The notes beneath the pieces are model-generated. The model searched no databases, had not been told where the DNA came from, and was given only the letters and a program-made list of their open reading frames with translations. Shown piece by piece: positions 44,630 to 54,111 of a stretch of 54,311 nt of DNA. Source of the stretch: CAZHVS01 sp964536015. GTDB lineage: Bacteria > Bacteroidota > Ignavibacteria > Ignavibacteriales > Ignavibacteriaceae. Position numbers and translations under genes: made by a program. Position 1 is the stretch's first letter; every line of letters begins with the position of its first letter. The stretch covers positions 1-54,311 of the forward strand of contig CAZHVS010000020.1 in assembly GCA_964536015.1 (NCBI GenBank), read 5' to 3'.

Positions 44630-46180
44630 ATGAAAAAATTAATCAGCTATCTTTCTGTAAATTCTCATCTTCTTTATGCAAGCATTTTTACTTTTTTGCT
44701 AATTTATCTCTCAGTTTTCAATAAATCTTATGGTTATTTTATTGATGAGTTTTATTATATCGCATGTGCAGCCAACCCTGCACTTGGTTATGTAGATCAT
44801 CCTCCCCTTGCTCCTTTTTTACTTATGGTCTTTAAACTTTTTTTTGGTGCTTCAGTTTATTCAATAAGAATTCTTCCTGCGTTGGCAGCCGCCGCAGCTG
44901 TTTTCTTTACAGGTATTCTAACTAAAGAAATCGGAGGAAATAAATTTGCTCAATTGCTTGCAGCCTGTTCATTTGCAGCTATGCCAGTTACCATTGCTTT
45001 CGGCGGATTTTATTCCATGAACGCTTTTGAACCATTTTTTGCTGTTCTGCTTTTGGTGATTGTTGTACGTATTATAAAATCAGGAAATACGAAACTCTGG
45101 ATTTATGCTGGTATAATCATGGGCATTGGAGTAATGAATAAACACACTTTTGGAGTTTTTATAATTGCAATTCTGTTCGCGTTAATCTTATCAGCTAAAT
45201 GGAAACTTTTTTTTAACCGCTGGTTTGTTTTTGGTGGACTTATTGCGTTCATTATTTTTCTGCCAAACATTATCTGGCAAATATTAAATGGCTTTCCTTC
45301 TCTCGAGTTTTACAGAAACATCAGCGTTGATAAAAATGTCTATACTCCACCTGTTGATTTTATTATGGGACAAGTAATACAAATGTCTCCATCAACAGTA
45401 CCAATGTGGCTTGCGGGGACTTTTTATCTTCTGTTTTCAAAACAACTAAAAGATTTTCGCTTCCTTGCTTTTCTCTTTGCAGGTTTGTTCCTATTTATGA
45501 TGCTCTCCGGTACAAGTCGTTCTGACCGACTAGCATTTGCTTATCCCGCGGCTTTTGCCGGTGGTGCTGTTTGCTTTGCAAATCTACTTAACAGATTTAA
45601 TGTTTCATGGCCGAGATATGTTTTTATTGTTTTTCTTTTTTCGGGATTAGCTCTGGCAATCCCTTTGATTACTCCTTATTTTAGTTATCAGACGGCAAAA
45701 GCATATACAGAATTGCTTGGCTTCAACACTGAAATTGAAAAAGGGAAAAAACCGCCTATTTCACAACTGCTGGCAGATCGAATTGGCTGGGAAGAAAAAG
45801 TAAGACTTGTTGTTAAAGCTTATAACAGTTTGCTCCCAGAAGAAAAAAATCTTTCGTTAATTGCTGGTGATAACTACGGGCAAGCGGGTGCTATTGAACT
45901 TTATGGAAAAGATTTAAAAATGTCCCCAGTCGTCTCTTCACATAATAACTATTACCTGTGGAGTAAAGAAAGACTCAAAAATAAATCAATCCTTTTGCAG
46001 GTAGGTAAAGAAAGTTACGTCAACGGACTTAAAGAAGTATTTGATAGCGTCGTAATATTTCCCGGAAAATTTTCAAACAGCTTTGTATCTCCGCACGAAA
46101 ATAATCTTGTAGTTATAATTTGCAGAGGACCAAAAATTCCTTTTATTGATATGCTTGAAGGAAGTAAAAATTTTCACTAA
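44630..46180 (+). CDS. GT39-like dolichyl-phosphate-mannose glycosyltransferase family protein
   Basis: 516 aa. The ATG at 44630 is used; an upstream extension would run through the promoter region and into the divergent gene. There are 9-11 membrane helices. The first loop has the acidic motif IDEFYYIACAAN and the HPPLAPF pair, as in ArnT/PMT-type glycosyltransferases. The periplasmic C-terminal domain lies from about 420. It transfers a sugar from a polyprenyl phosphate to an unknown acceptor. Confidence 0.87.
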   Translation: MKKLISYLSVNSHLLYASIFTFLLIYLSVFNKSYGYFIDEFYYIACAANPALGYVDHPPLAPFLLMVFKLFFGASVYSIRILPALAAAAAVFFTGILTKEIGGNKFAQLLAACSFAAMPVTIAFGGFYSMNAFEPFFAVLLLVIVVRIIKSGNTKLWIYAGIIMGIGVMNKHTFGVFIIAILFALILSAKWKLFFNRWFVFGGLIAFIIFLPNIIWQILNGFPSLEFYRNISVDKNVYTPPVDFIMGQVIQMSPSTVPMWLAGTFYLLFSKQLKDFRFLAFLFAGLFLFMMLSGTSRSDRLAFAYPAAFAGGAVCFANLLNRFNVSWPRYVFIVFLFSGLALAIPLITPYFSYQTAKAYTELLGFNTEIEKGKKPPISQLLADRIGWEEKVRLVVKAYNSLLPEEKNLSLIAGDNYGQAGAIELYGKDLKMSPVVSSHNNYYLWSKERLKNKSILLQVGKESYVNGLKEVFDSVVIFPGKFSNSFVSPHENNLVVIICRGPKIPFIDMLEGSKNFH

Positions 46181-46285
46181 TATTTCACATAGAGAGTTGT
46201 AATTAAAAGCAAATAGTTTTCAAAAAATTAACTTAAAAATATCGGCGGTATGGTTAAAATTTTATTGGAATAATTTTTTTGATAA

Positions 46286-48148
46286 TTAAGGCAGATTTAA
46301 AGGTGAAGATTTAGAAATTTTATAGAAAGTCAATAATGAAACGACAGACTTACTAGTTGTTCCATTATGACCGAAAAATTCATTTGAAAGAATTATTTTT
46401 TTTGCCTCTTCAAATTGCTGAGTAGTAAGATTTTTCAATTGATAACGCCATTTGTCAGTCAACCCCTTGCTATCGTAAAAATTTCTCCAAAGAATAAAAG
46501 GTTCCGGCATCATTAAAATTTCGAAATATTCTTCCAGATTTTTACCAAAAGCTCGTTCAAAAAATGTTGTCCCAGGCATTCCAATTCCTTTTGTTACATT
46601 AAGCACACATTGAACAGCCCTTAAATATTTTCTGTTCCAATGCTTGCCAATGTACTTTCTATCTAGCGATTCATAACCATATAGGGGGATAAATTTCATC
46701 GGAAAAGAGAAAATGTTTGAGTTCAATTCTTTATGAAGATCAACATTAATTTTTAGGCGTGTCCAAAGATCTTCTGGTTTATCCACATAGTTAAATAAAA
46801 TATAGTTTGAAAGTTCTTTCACACCGTACTTATCTGCCAATCGAATTGCATTAATATATGTGTCTTTCAAAGACACATGATCAAAAGCAATTCGCATTGG
46901 TCTAATAGGAATCTTGCTCAACAATTTCATATTATCTTCATTAACATATCTACAATCAATTCCTTGATTGAAATCAACGTATCTATTCTTTTGACCTTTT
47001 ATTCTATACTTTTCAACGAAGTAACCAACCTCTTTACAACTTTCTAAAATCATTTCTTTCGAGATGCTATCTGGTTTATTTAAACCATAATAAGCTAGTA
47101 AAGAACCATAGTTGTATTTATCCTCGTCCCGTTTAATACGCCTGAGAATATAATCATTCAAATACTCATAAATTCTTAAGATATACTTAGTAGAGTTAAG
47201 CGGATCTTTTTCTGTCTTTAAATAATTACATAGAATTTCGAATTTATTAGGAGGTGTGAAACGTGAACCCAAGCTAAACCCCATTTCAATAATTTCTTCG
47301 ATTATTTTAGGAAAAAGTGGTGAACCCAAAACATTATTATCCATAAGAATCAGATCCTTACGGTCACCATGCTTTTCTTTTATTAGTGCAAGTTGATGTG
47401 ATATAGATATTTTATCTTTATAAATTGGTTCGAGTTTTGGCACTGCGCAGAAGCTACAAGTTCGCGTACAACCACGAGTCATATATGTAAGATAACCAGT
47501 ATCCAGAGGATACTTATGTTCTATCGTTTCAAGTATACTATAATCAGGTGTCAGCTCATCGATATTAATTTTATTTTTATCTAGGATGCCTGGTTGGTCT
47601 AATAAGCCGGTAATAATATTCTTTCCAACGATTAGTCCAGTCTCTTTTGCAATAATTTCTGGTATCAGAGAGGCGGCTACACCACCAACAAATAAATTAT
47701 CAATTGACTTAACTACTTTTTTTGAGAACTCAATTGCTTCTTTGGTTTGAATCCAGTAGAAAGTAAAAAGCGTGGTAACATAAACCCGATCCCACTTTCT
47801 TTTTAAAACGTACTTTTTTGAGAAGTCATTAAGAATATTTGTAACGGTGTGACTGTAATTGGGAGGAAAGATTTCTAAAACTTGATTTAGTAATTCATTG
47901 TTTCTTTTCTTCAAATAACGGAAAAGAATTGGCTTAAGCTTACTCTCATTTATGGCACCATTTACTTTATTTAATTTCTTTAAACATTGATTAAATCGTT
48001 CTTCAACAAAATATTGACTAAAATCACCTTTATAGAAAAATACTCTATCCCCCAAAAGCTTATGATAAGCACTAATTTTCATCAACCCCAATGGTGGGTA
48101 TTTGTTTAAATAGTTTGGCTCTATCAATAAAACGTTTCGTGCTTTCAT
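46286..48148 (-). CDS. Large radical SAM protein, last gene of the NurA-HerA operon
   Basis: 620 aa. The N-terminus has a B12-binding-like fold (ARNVLLIEPNYLNKYPPLGLMKISAY; GGVAAS at about 155-160). The 4Fe-4S motif is C227-x3-C231-x2-C234 in MTRGCTRTCSFCAVP. LILMDNN and DFNQGIDCRYV follow, and then a large region of about 200 residues with no family match in my knowledge. The MTRGC-x3-CxFCAVPxLEP pattern marks a distinct radical SAM group. It could modify a nucleobase, peptide or lipid; nothing in the sequence decides. It starts six bases after the HAD gene. Confidence 0.85.
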   Translation of the reverse strand: MKARNVLLIEPNYLNKYPPLGLMKISAYHKLLGDRVFFYKGDFSQYFVEERFNQCLKKLNKVNGAINESKLKPILFRYLKKRNNELLNQVLEIFPPNYSHTVTNILNDFSKKYVLKRKWDRVYVTTLFTFYWIQTKEAIEFSKKVVKSIDNLFVGGVAASLIPEIIAKETGLIVGKNIITGLLDQPGILDKNKINIDELTPDYSILETIEHKYPLDTGYLTYMTRGCTRTCSFCAVPKLEPIYKDKISISHQLALIKEKHGDRKDLILMDNNVLGSPLFPKIIEEIIEMGFSLGSRFTPPNKFEILCNYLKTEKDPLNSTKYILRIYEYLNDYILRRIKRDEDKYNYGSLLAYYGLNKPDSISKEMILESCKEVGYFVEKYRIKGQKNRYVDFNQGIDCRYVNEDNMKLLSKIPIRPMRIAFDHVSLKDTYINAIRLADKYGVKELSNYILFNYVDKPEDLWTRLKINVDLHKELNSNIFSFPMKFIPLYGYESLDRKYIGKHWNRKYLRAVQCVLNVTKGIGMPGTTFFERAFGKNLEEYFEILMMPEPFILWRNFYDSKGLTDKWRYQLKNLTTQQFEEAKKIILSNEFFGHNGTTSKSVVSLLTFYKISKSSPLNLP

Positions 48149-48154
48149 AAAGAA

Positions 48155-49432
48155 TTAAGCATAAATTAAATATTTTGATATTTCATTTAAGGAATCAATT
48201 CGCTTAATATTAGAGGGCAGTTTATCAGATTCATTATTATATGGATGATTAACTAAAAATACGACTTCGCATATTTCTGAAAGTATTTTCGCATTTTCAA
48301 CATTATCTTCAACAAAATATTGAATTTTATATTTCTGAGAAATTTGAAAGCGGTCTTTTGAATTTATACTAAAAAAATATAGGAATTTTTTATGTGGGGT
48401 CTCAATGAACAATTTATCATAGATAAAATTATGCTTTTTTAACCAAATTTTTGTTAAATCAGTAATAGAAATATTATCCCATTTTTCTTTATAAATAATA
48501 TTATTCTTCAGAAAAGAATCATTTGGCCATTTTCTGTCCGTAAAAACAAAAATTTTATACTTAATTGAAAGATTTTTTAAAAATGATAAATCATTTTCAA
48601 TTGGGGGCATCTCTTGCCAATAGTCCAAATCGTGAAAAACTTTTTGTTCATCTTCAAGTGTAATATTTAATTTTTCATCCTTGTGTCCCGGTATTTTGAC
48701 AATATTATTTGGGTCCAGGTCTTTACCGACAACTTTTTTTAGAATAGAGCTAAAATGTTCTCTGTGTTTATTTAATACACCGTCTATATCGAAACCTATT
48801 ATTCTAGACTTCATATAACAGTTTTCTCTATAGGCGGACAGGTATTTATAAATAACAATATGAAATACAATGAGAATTACGAATATTAGTGTCGCAGATA
48901 CAATTTTAGAACTAAAGAAGATCAAAAAACTTAATGTGAAATAGATCGAATTAACAAAAGCAAAGGAAAATAAAATTGGCAGAAATAAATGCTTTTCAAA
49001 ATAATTCGGTTGTTTAATAATTTTGGGCAATGCTCTTATTGATACCTCGTATCTGAAATCCAATTCGGCTTTATCAAAAAAATATTTTCTGATACCATTA
49101 ATATGGCGTGCATAAAGAATTGAATCATGTCGTAAGCTTATTATATGTAAGCATATAAGGAATCCTAAACACGATAGTACAAAAAATATAATAGCAATAA
49201 AGATTGAAATAGTTGAAGGTGATTTACTAAATAAACTATCAATTATCTTATTTGATTCTATCAGGTTATCTAAAAAAATTAAAATTATTGAGGGGGCACT
49301 TATTACAAGTAAATAATATCTAAAGAATTGAGTTACTTGGCTTGCCGTTTCAAAGTGGGCCTCTGCAATTTTCTCGTACTCAATTTTTAAAAAATTATCG
49401 AAACTAGATATATTTTCTTTTTCTTTATTCAT
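48155..49432 (-). CDS. Four-TM-helix protein fused to a HAD phosphatase
   Basis: 425 aa. Four hydrophobic helices lie at about 38-58, 75-98, 149-172 and 177-199. Between the second pair is LRHDSILYARHINGIRKYFF, a pattern seen in bacterial SLATT/S-4TM-type membrane domains. The C-terminal HAD domain (about 208-425) has D215-x-D217 in IGFDIDGVLN, T298 in FVFTDR and the acidic motif YFVEDN (D376). It resembles 5-prime-nucleotidases (ELPxxxLNKY-like WQEMPP). Membrane domain plus nucleotide phosphatase suggests an effector acting on nucleotides at the membrane. That is inference. Confidence 0.75.
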   Translation of the reverse strand: MNKEKENISSFDNFLKIEYEKIAEAHFETASQVTQFFRYYLLVISAPSIILIFLDNLIESNKIIDSLFSKSPSTISIFIAIIFFVLSCLGFLICLHIISLRHDSILYARHINGIRKYFFDKAELDFRYEVSIRALPKIIKQPNYFEKHLFLPILFSFAFVNSIYFTLSFLIFFSSKIVSATLIFVILIVFHIVIYKYLSAYRENCYMKSRIIGFDIDGVLNKHREHFSSILKKVVGKDLDPNNIVKIPGHKDEKLNITLEDEQKVFHDLDYWQEMPPIENDLSFLKNLSIKYKIFVFTDRKWPNDSFLKNNIIYKEKWDNISITDLTKIWLKKHNFIYDKLFIETPHKKFLYFFSINSKDRFQISQKYKIQYFVEDNVENAKILSEICEVVFLVNHPYNNESDKLPSNIKRIDSLNEISKYLIYA

Positions 49433-49440
49433 TTAGCAAT

Positions 49441-50991
49441 TCATTTATTAATCTTTAAGGATTCAATAATTCTATCTTGTAATTCTTGCGCTTGTCCTTC
49501 TGGAAGATGTGTTTCGATTACTTCGAAAATAATCTTTAAAGCATTTCGAACTTCTTTAGAATAGCTAGTTGGTATTTTATTAATCTTATAATTGCGAGTT
49601 GTTTCTACCTTTTCTTTAAGCTTTTCAATTTCCTTTAAAACAGTTTCTTTTAATTTTGTTAACGACTTTTCTTTACTCTTAGATTTGTCGCCTTCTTCTC
49701 TTGATTTTTCAATTCGAGTTATAACCCTTTTAACGTCCCTTTCTTGTTTTTCTAGTTTATTTAATAATCTAACCTTGCTATTGGCTGTAACACCGTCGTC
49801 AATTTCTTTACTAATGGTAATAAGCTCTTTCTCAGTACTTTGAATTATTTTATTATCTGATCTTTCTTGTGAGGATTGATAAGGGAGTTTGCAGAGAATG
49901 TCTCGAGTAGTCTGTTCTACTTTTTCACGAAAATACTTGTACGCTGTATTTTGTTCGAAGTTGTCTCTTCTTGCATTTGGAATGAGTTCGTCATCGAAAA
50001 CAAATATTTCACCAACAAACCAACGATTTAATCTTTGATAAGAGGGGTTGTTACCGAAAAAAGAATCTAGGGTGTGGTTATCGCCTATTTGAATATTATG
50101 TTTTCGCAATCTTATCCCATTAATGTCATCCTCTTTTATTTGTCCCGTTAAGTTTGTTAAACCATACCAGCCAAGAAACAATAATTCTCCATTATTTTTT
50201 TGGGCTTCAAAAAACTCAATCTCTTGTATAAAATCTTTTTCCTTTTTGTTTCCAGCCAATACAAACCTTCTATACGGTTTATAAATTGTCTCACCGTTTA
50301 ATATTATTTTATATTCCTCTGGTGTTTTACCTAACGAGATGAGTTTGTCATTTATCTTTTTTAAATCTGCAAACATTTGGCAATTATAAGTGACCGGAGC
50401 GACCTGATTCAGGTAATTCTTTATTTCATCTTTGTCGAGTAAGTTCTCGTTTTCTTTTCTAACACCAGTTAGAATAACTTCAAAATAATGTTCGTTTTTA
50501 TCTTCTGGTTCAGTTGAATCCTCCGTTACTCGGTTAACCAATTCAATTACATCTAGATCTTTTTCAACATTTGGAAGCAGAAGGTTTCTTAATTGTTTAC
50601 AATCCCAGACGGTTATTGTTTTCTTGCTTTCACCAGCATAAGATGTTACAAATGTTAGTTCATCGCAATAACCTAAACCCCCCAGTCTACCGATTCCTCT
50701 AAATCCACGCTGTTCCTTAAAATCTTTTTCAGACTTGCCAATGTCGCCTAACTTATTATAAACTTCAGAAGAAGGAATACCGGTTCCATTATCACGAATA
50801 GATATTTCTCGCTTTTTCAAATCAATTTTAATTTCAATTGTTCCATCTTCTCTACCCAACAATTTATTTTTTATTGCATTATCAATGGCATCGGTAGAGT
50901 TTTGGATATATTCTCTAAAAATAATTCTGCTATCAGAATACATACCCGTTGTCAAAGACTCGAGCACATTCTTACCTACGATTCTTTGCAT
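49441..50991 (-). CDS. GHKL (Hsp90-like) ATPase
   Basis: 516 aa. The N-terminal ATPase has the N box REYIQNSTDAID (26-37), the G1 box DNGTGI (67-72) and the G2 box GFRGIGRLGGLG (96-107). FREYIQNSTDAID is close to the Hsp90 N box. A middle domain follows to about 345 (LTNLTGQIKEDDINGIRLRKHN), and then a Lys/Glu-rich coiled coil at about 370-470. It lacks the MEEVD or gyrase C-terminal domain, so it is not HtpG or GyrB. Within the operon it could remodel or gate the HerA-NurA complex. Confidence 0.85.
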   Translation of the reverse strand: MQRIVGKNVLESLTTGMYSDSRIIFREYIQNSTDAIDNAIKNKLLGREDGTIEIKIDLKKREISIRDNGTGIPSSEVYNKLGDIGKSEKDFKEQRGFRGIGRLGGLGYCDELTFVTSYAGESKKTITVWDCKQLRNLLLPNVEKDLDVIELVNRVTEDSTEPEDKNEHYFEVILTGVRKENENLLDKDEIKNYLNQVAPVTYNCQMFADLKKINDKLISLGKTPEEYKIILNGETIYKPYRRFVLAGNKKEKDFIQEIEFFEAQKNNGELLFLGWYGLTNLTGQIKEDDINGIRLRKHNIQIGDNHTLDSFFGNNPSYQRLNRWFVGEIFVFDDELIPNARRDNFEQNTAYKYFREKVEQTTRDILCKLPYQSSQERSDNKIIQSTEKELITISKEIDDGVTANSKVRLLNKLEKQERDVKRVITRIEKSREEGDKSKSKEKSLTKLKETVLKEIEKLKEKVETTRNYKINKIPTSYSKEVRNALKIIFEVIETHLPEGQAQELQDRIIESLKINK

Positions 50992-50993
50992 CT

Positions 50994-52634
50994 CTAATTA
51001 CTCTGATTATAAGATGGGAAAGGAAATTTTATTTTTAATAGTGTTCTGAATATTGGATGTTCTATGATCAAGTCACCCTTATCAAGGCGCGTCATCATAT
51101 TAGTAAACACCTTGGGAATAAAACGATAATCTGGTTTGGAAATTTCGATAGCATTTGTTCTGCCATAAGCATGAGTTGAACAATTACCTTTTGCTCTATC
51201 GTGTATTGCACTTTTGAATTGCTCGGCCGAAAATAAAATTATTCCCATCGACCTCCCGCGTTCAGTAATTTCTAAAATATTGTTGAGTATTGGTGATGTT
51301 TTGGGTGCAGAAGAGGCAGCATATTTATTTAATTCATCAACAAAAATTACTATCCTTTTGGGAATCTCGTCTTCAGGTCGGTCAGTTTCGCCAAGCTTTA
51401 GATCATAAACAGACCTCACTATATCACCAAAAACAAAGGTTTGTAGTTGTTCCTCTAATCTTGCAATATCTATTACAAACACTTCCCCTTGATTAATATT
51501 CTGAATTGCTTCACGCAAGAAAACTTGTCTCTTTTCAGTGCTTCCTTTATTAGGTTGAAAGATATCATTCATTACTGATTTTCTGATTAACCTTTTAAAT
51601 TTTCTCCAAGACATTACAGCTATATCTTTATCTTTTCCATGACCCTTCTTAGTAAATTCGCTGATCTCTTCTAAAAAACTATCCCAGGTGAGGCCTTGAA
51701 AGTTCGGATTTTCACCTATATAGCTTAAAATAGATTCCATTGTTTGTGCCGGGTCGTCAATGCTGCTAAATAAAAGGTCTAAAGAATCTGCATTCTCTTC
51801 ATAAGTATAAATAAAATTATGAGCTCTATCAGAATTATGCTGCATTTCTAAAACTTCTTTTTTTAAATGCGTACTGCTAAATAAACGTTCGTTATTATTT
51901 TGGAAAGGATAAAAATATTTTACGTTTTCAAATGGTTTGCAATCAATACCACATCTTTTATACTCTTCCTTTTGATAATCATTTAGATTTGGGTTGGACT
52001 CATCTAATCTTAACAAATCACATCCTTTAACATTCAATACTACAAACGCTACATCGGTCATAGTTTGTTGCAAAGCTTGAAGTAAAAACATAGCATATGA
52101 AGTTTTTGTTGCCAAACCAGAAATCCCAGATATGTTCAAATGTGCACCCTCCGGTCCAATTAAAAAGTCAGAGTTAAAATTAATTGGAACGCTTATTTTA
52201 TTTGACATTTCTATGAATCCTGCTGGGATTGGGTTTTTGATATTCTTCAAGCCAAGCGCTTCAATAATTTCACTTTCTTCACAAAAGTATACTTTCTGAC
52301 CATCTTTTATAGGCATATATATTTGGTCATTAGTGCTTTTTGAATGATTCGATAAAACTTTGCAAGAAACAAAATTTAATCCCAATCTATTTGTCTGTGG
52401 AATTGTACCCACATCGCCAAAATCAGACGAAACATAATTACTTATATGTCCTTCGCTATCAGTTATATGAGTTATTTCCTCAATCACTCCATAAGTGACT
52501 GAGTTTTTGTAGTGTTCAACTTTAATTATATCGAATGGACGTACTAGTATTCCATCCTTCAGCCAAAAATTAAAATTATCTACTGTGGTAGGAGATTTTT
52601 CGGAAGCTGATACTTTACCAATTGGCTCGTTCAT
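50994..52634 (-). CDS. HerA-like ATPase with variant P-loop
   Basis: 546 aa. An N-terminal OB/beta-barrel (about 20-110; LVRPFDIIKVEH) is followed by the ATPase. The P-loop reads GISGLATKT (about 170-178), with Thr before the Lys where GK is usual; the Lys is kept. Walker B is IVIFVDELNKYA (about 430-440). A C-terminal arginine-containing segment (AYGRTNAIEISKPD, MMTRLDKGDLIIEHP) follows. HerA forms a hexamer that pumps DNA into or past NurA. The gene lies eight bases after the NurA-like gene and two bases before the GHKL gene. Confidence 0.87.
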   Translation of the reverse strand: MNEPIGKVSASEKSPTTVDNFNFWLKDGILVRPFDIIKVEHYKNSVTYGVIEEITHITDSEGHISNYVSSDFGDVGTIPQTNRLGLNFVSCKVLSNHSKSTNDQIYMPIKDGQKVYFCEESEIIEALGLKNIKNPIPAGFIEMSNKISVPINFNSDFLIGPEGAHLNISGISGLATKTSYAMFLLQALQQTMTDVAFVVLNVKGCDLLRLDESNPNLNDYQKEEYKRCGIDCKPFENVKYFYPFQNNNERLFSSTHLKKEVLEMQHNSDRAHNFIYTYEENADSLDLLFSSIDDPAQTMESILSYIGENPNFQGLTWDSFLEEISEFTKKGHGKDKDIAVMSWRKFKRLIRKSVMNDIFQPNKGSTEKRQVFLREAIQNINQGEVFVIDIARLEEQLQTFVFGDIVRSVYDLKLGETDRPEDEIPKRIVIFVDELNKYAASSAPKTSPILNNILEITERGRSMGIILFSAEQFKSAIHDRAKGNCSTHAYGRTNAIEISKPDYRFIPKVFTNMMTRLDKGDLIIEHPIFRTLLKIKFPFPSYNQSN

Positions 52635-52642
52635 AATTTCCT

Positions 52643-53737
52643 CTAAAAGATACTTAAAAATTGTTTGTCACTTATAAAATTACTTTTGATAAATAATTCA
52701 GTTAAATAAATAGGGTATAAATGATTTGCCCAACGCTCATCTTTACCATGGCAAGTTACATTTCTTTCCTGCAGTATAGCAGATGAAATCTCATCAATTA
52801 ATTCTGTTTGAAAGCCATTCTCTTTTTCTGTTGGGGTCGTAGCAATTTTTTCTATTTTAATTATACCCTCTAATGGTCCCTTGGTATATTTTTTTTCTCT
52901 GATTCTTAAATACCATGCTCCAATTACTGTCTTAAATTTTCTCCCGCTTTGCGCTTCATACTTATATACAGGTGTTCTCTCGCTATAATTTAATGAGGTA
53001 AGATAGCTTCCGATTTCTTTACTTTTTGTTTTTAATATTCCTTGTAGATTGGGGTTGAAAGATTTTGAAACACCGATTACATTATGGAAAATATATTCTT
53101 GTTCTGTTTTTATATTGGTGTACTGCAAAGACCCATCTATCATTAATATTCTGTCAGTCTTTAAAAGGTTTGAAGTTACCATCCTGTCAATCAATGTTAT
53201 TTCCTCATCTAACATCTCTTTCTGAATTTTTGCTATGGCAAGATTTTCAGGAGGTCTTTGAGTATTTGCTTGATGCTTGTATTCAACTACTCGGTCAATT
53301 TGGATATTGTTTTTTACAAGTGCACTAATTTCATTTTTAATTTTTTCAAATTCACCACCCGTTCTATCAGGAAGTGCAATAATATTGAATTTAGAAAGAT
53401 GAAGATTTTTAATTGCTTTGTTTTCTCTAAGGCAAACAGCAGTTCCAATTTGCCCAGCTACAATTGGTAAATATTTTCCATCTGTTGATGCAAAATCAAC
53501 TATTTTGTATGTACGTCTTGAGCCATCCAAGAAATATTTAAATAGAGAGATATCAGATTTAAAAGGTGTAAGCTTTCGTTTCTCAGCTGTTTTACATGTT
53601 TCAAATATTTTCTGATTGTTAAACTTCTCATCTTTATCTTGATATTCATCAGGGAGTATATCGTCAAGGTGTATCCTATTAGAGGGAAAGCATTTACCAC
53701 CACTATATTTTTCAACAATGTTAATTATCTTTCCCAT
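52643..53737 (-). CDS. NurA-like nuclease
   Basis: 364 aa. The NurA motif D71-G-S (FLDGSRRTYKIVDFAS) and the second acidic motif D201-G-S-L (LMIDGSLQY) are present, along with NVIGVSKSF and a C-terminal DERWANHLYPIYLTE. NurA is a 5-prime to 3-prime exo- and endonuclease that works with HerA in archaeal end resection. Bacterial NurA-HerA pairs occur in defence or mobile settings. It is the first gene of the operon, with its promoter somewhere in 53738-53880, where no consensus -33/-7 pair was found. Confidence 0.82.
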   Translation of the reverse strand: MGKIINIVEKYSGGKCFPSNRIHLDDILPDEYQDKDEKFNNQKIFETCKTAEKRKLTPFKSDISLFKYFLDGSRRTYKIVDFASTDGKYLPIVAGQIGTAVCLRENKAIKNLHLSKFNIIALPDRTGGEFEKIKNEISALVKNNIQIDRVVEYKHQANTQRPPENLAIAKIQKEMLDEEITLIDRMVTSNLLKTDRILMIDGSLQYTNIKTEQEYIFHNVIGVSKSFNPNLQGILKTKSKEIGSYLTSLNYSERTPVYKYEAQSGRKFKTVIGAWYLRIREKKYTKGPLEGIIKIEKIATTPTEKENGFQTELIDEISSAILQERNVTCHGKDERWANHLYPIYLTELFIKSNFISDKQFLSIF

Positions 53738-53880
53738 GCTCTAATCTATTTTGCACTTAACTATAACTCGCTTTGATATTATATAATTCACTTATATTTA
53801 AGTCTTTAATTCCAACATGAACATAATTTTTCTATCCAACCCATAACCTCGCTCCAAATCCAGATTAAAATCGATATTAT

Positions 53881-54111
53881 TCAAATTTCCACTCTATTCT
53901 TTTTCTCTTCCATCAGCGACTTCAACATTTTTCCTTTTAATCCCAATGCACCGACAAGATTATTAAAATAATTCTTATCAAGCGGTTATGGAATCAGTTT
54001 CCCGCCATCTTCAATAAAAGCAATTTTCATTCTGTTTTTAATATTAAATTTTTTTCTCACCCTAGCGGGTATTAATATTTGTCCTTTTGTTGTTACAACC
54101 GAGGTTTTCAT
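53881..54111 (-). pseudogene. AbrB/SpoVT-type antitoxin, broken by an in-frame stop
   Basis: A 77-codon frame from the ATG at 54111 to the TGA at 53881. Residues 1-41 read as an AbrB-fold antitoxin (MKTSVVTTKGQILIPARVRKK). Codon 42 is TAA (53988-53986), and the same frame goes on for 34 codons (PLDKNYFNNLVGALGLKG and more). A single C-to-T change (CAA to TAA) would explain it. No toxin gene follows. A VapB/MazE-type partner may have been lost, or the shorter 41-aa product may still be made. Confidence 0.65.

Noticed and set aside
46286..53737. The NurA-HerA operon as a BREX, Dnd, DISARM or Dpd system
   Set aside because: No methyltransferase, PglZ, DndA-E-like, helicase or TGT-type gene is present, so none of these names fits.
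53738..53880. A toxin gene downstream of the broken antitoxin
   Set aside because: Frames here are short and show no PIN, MazF or other toxin motif; only a 12-codon ATG frame exists.
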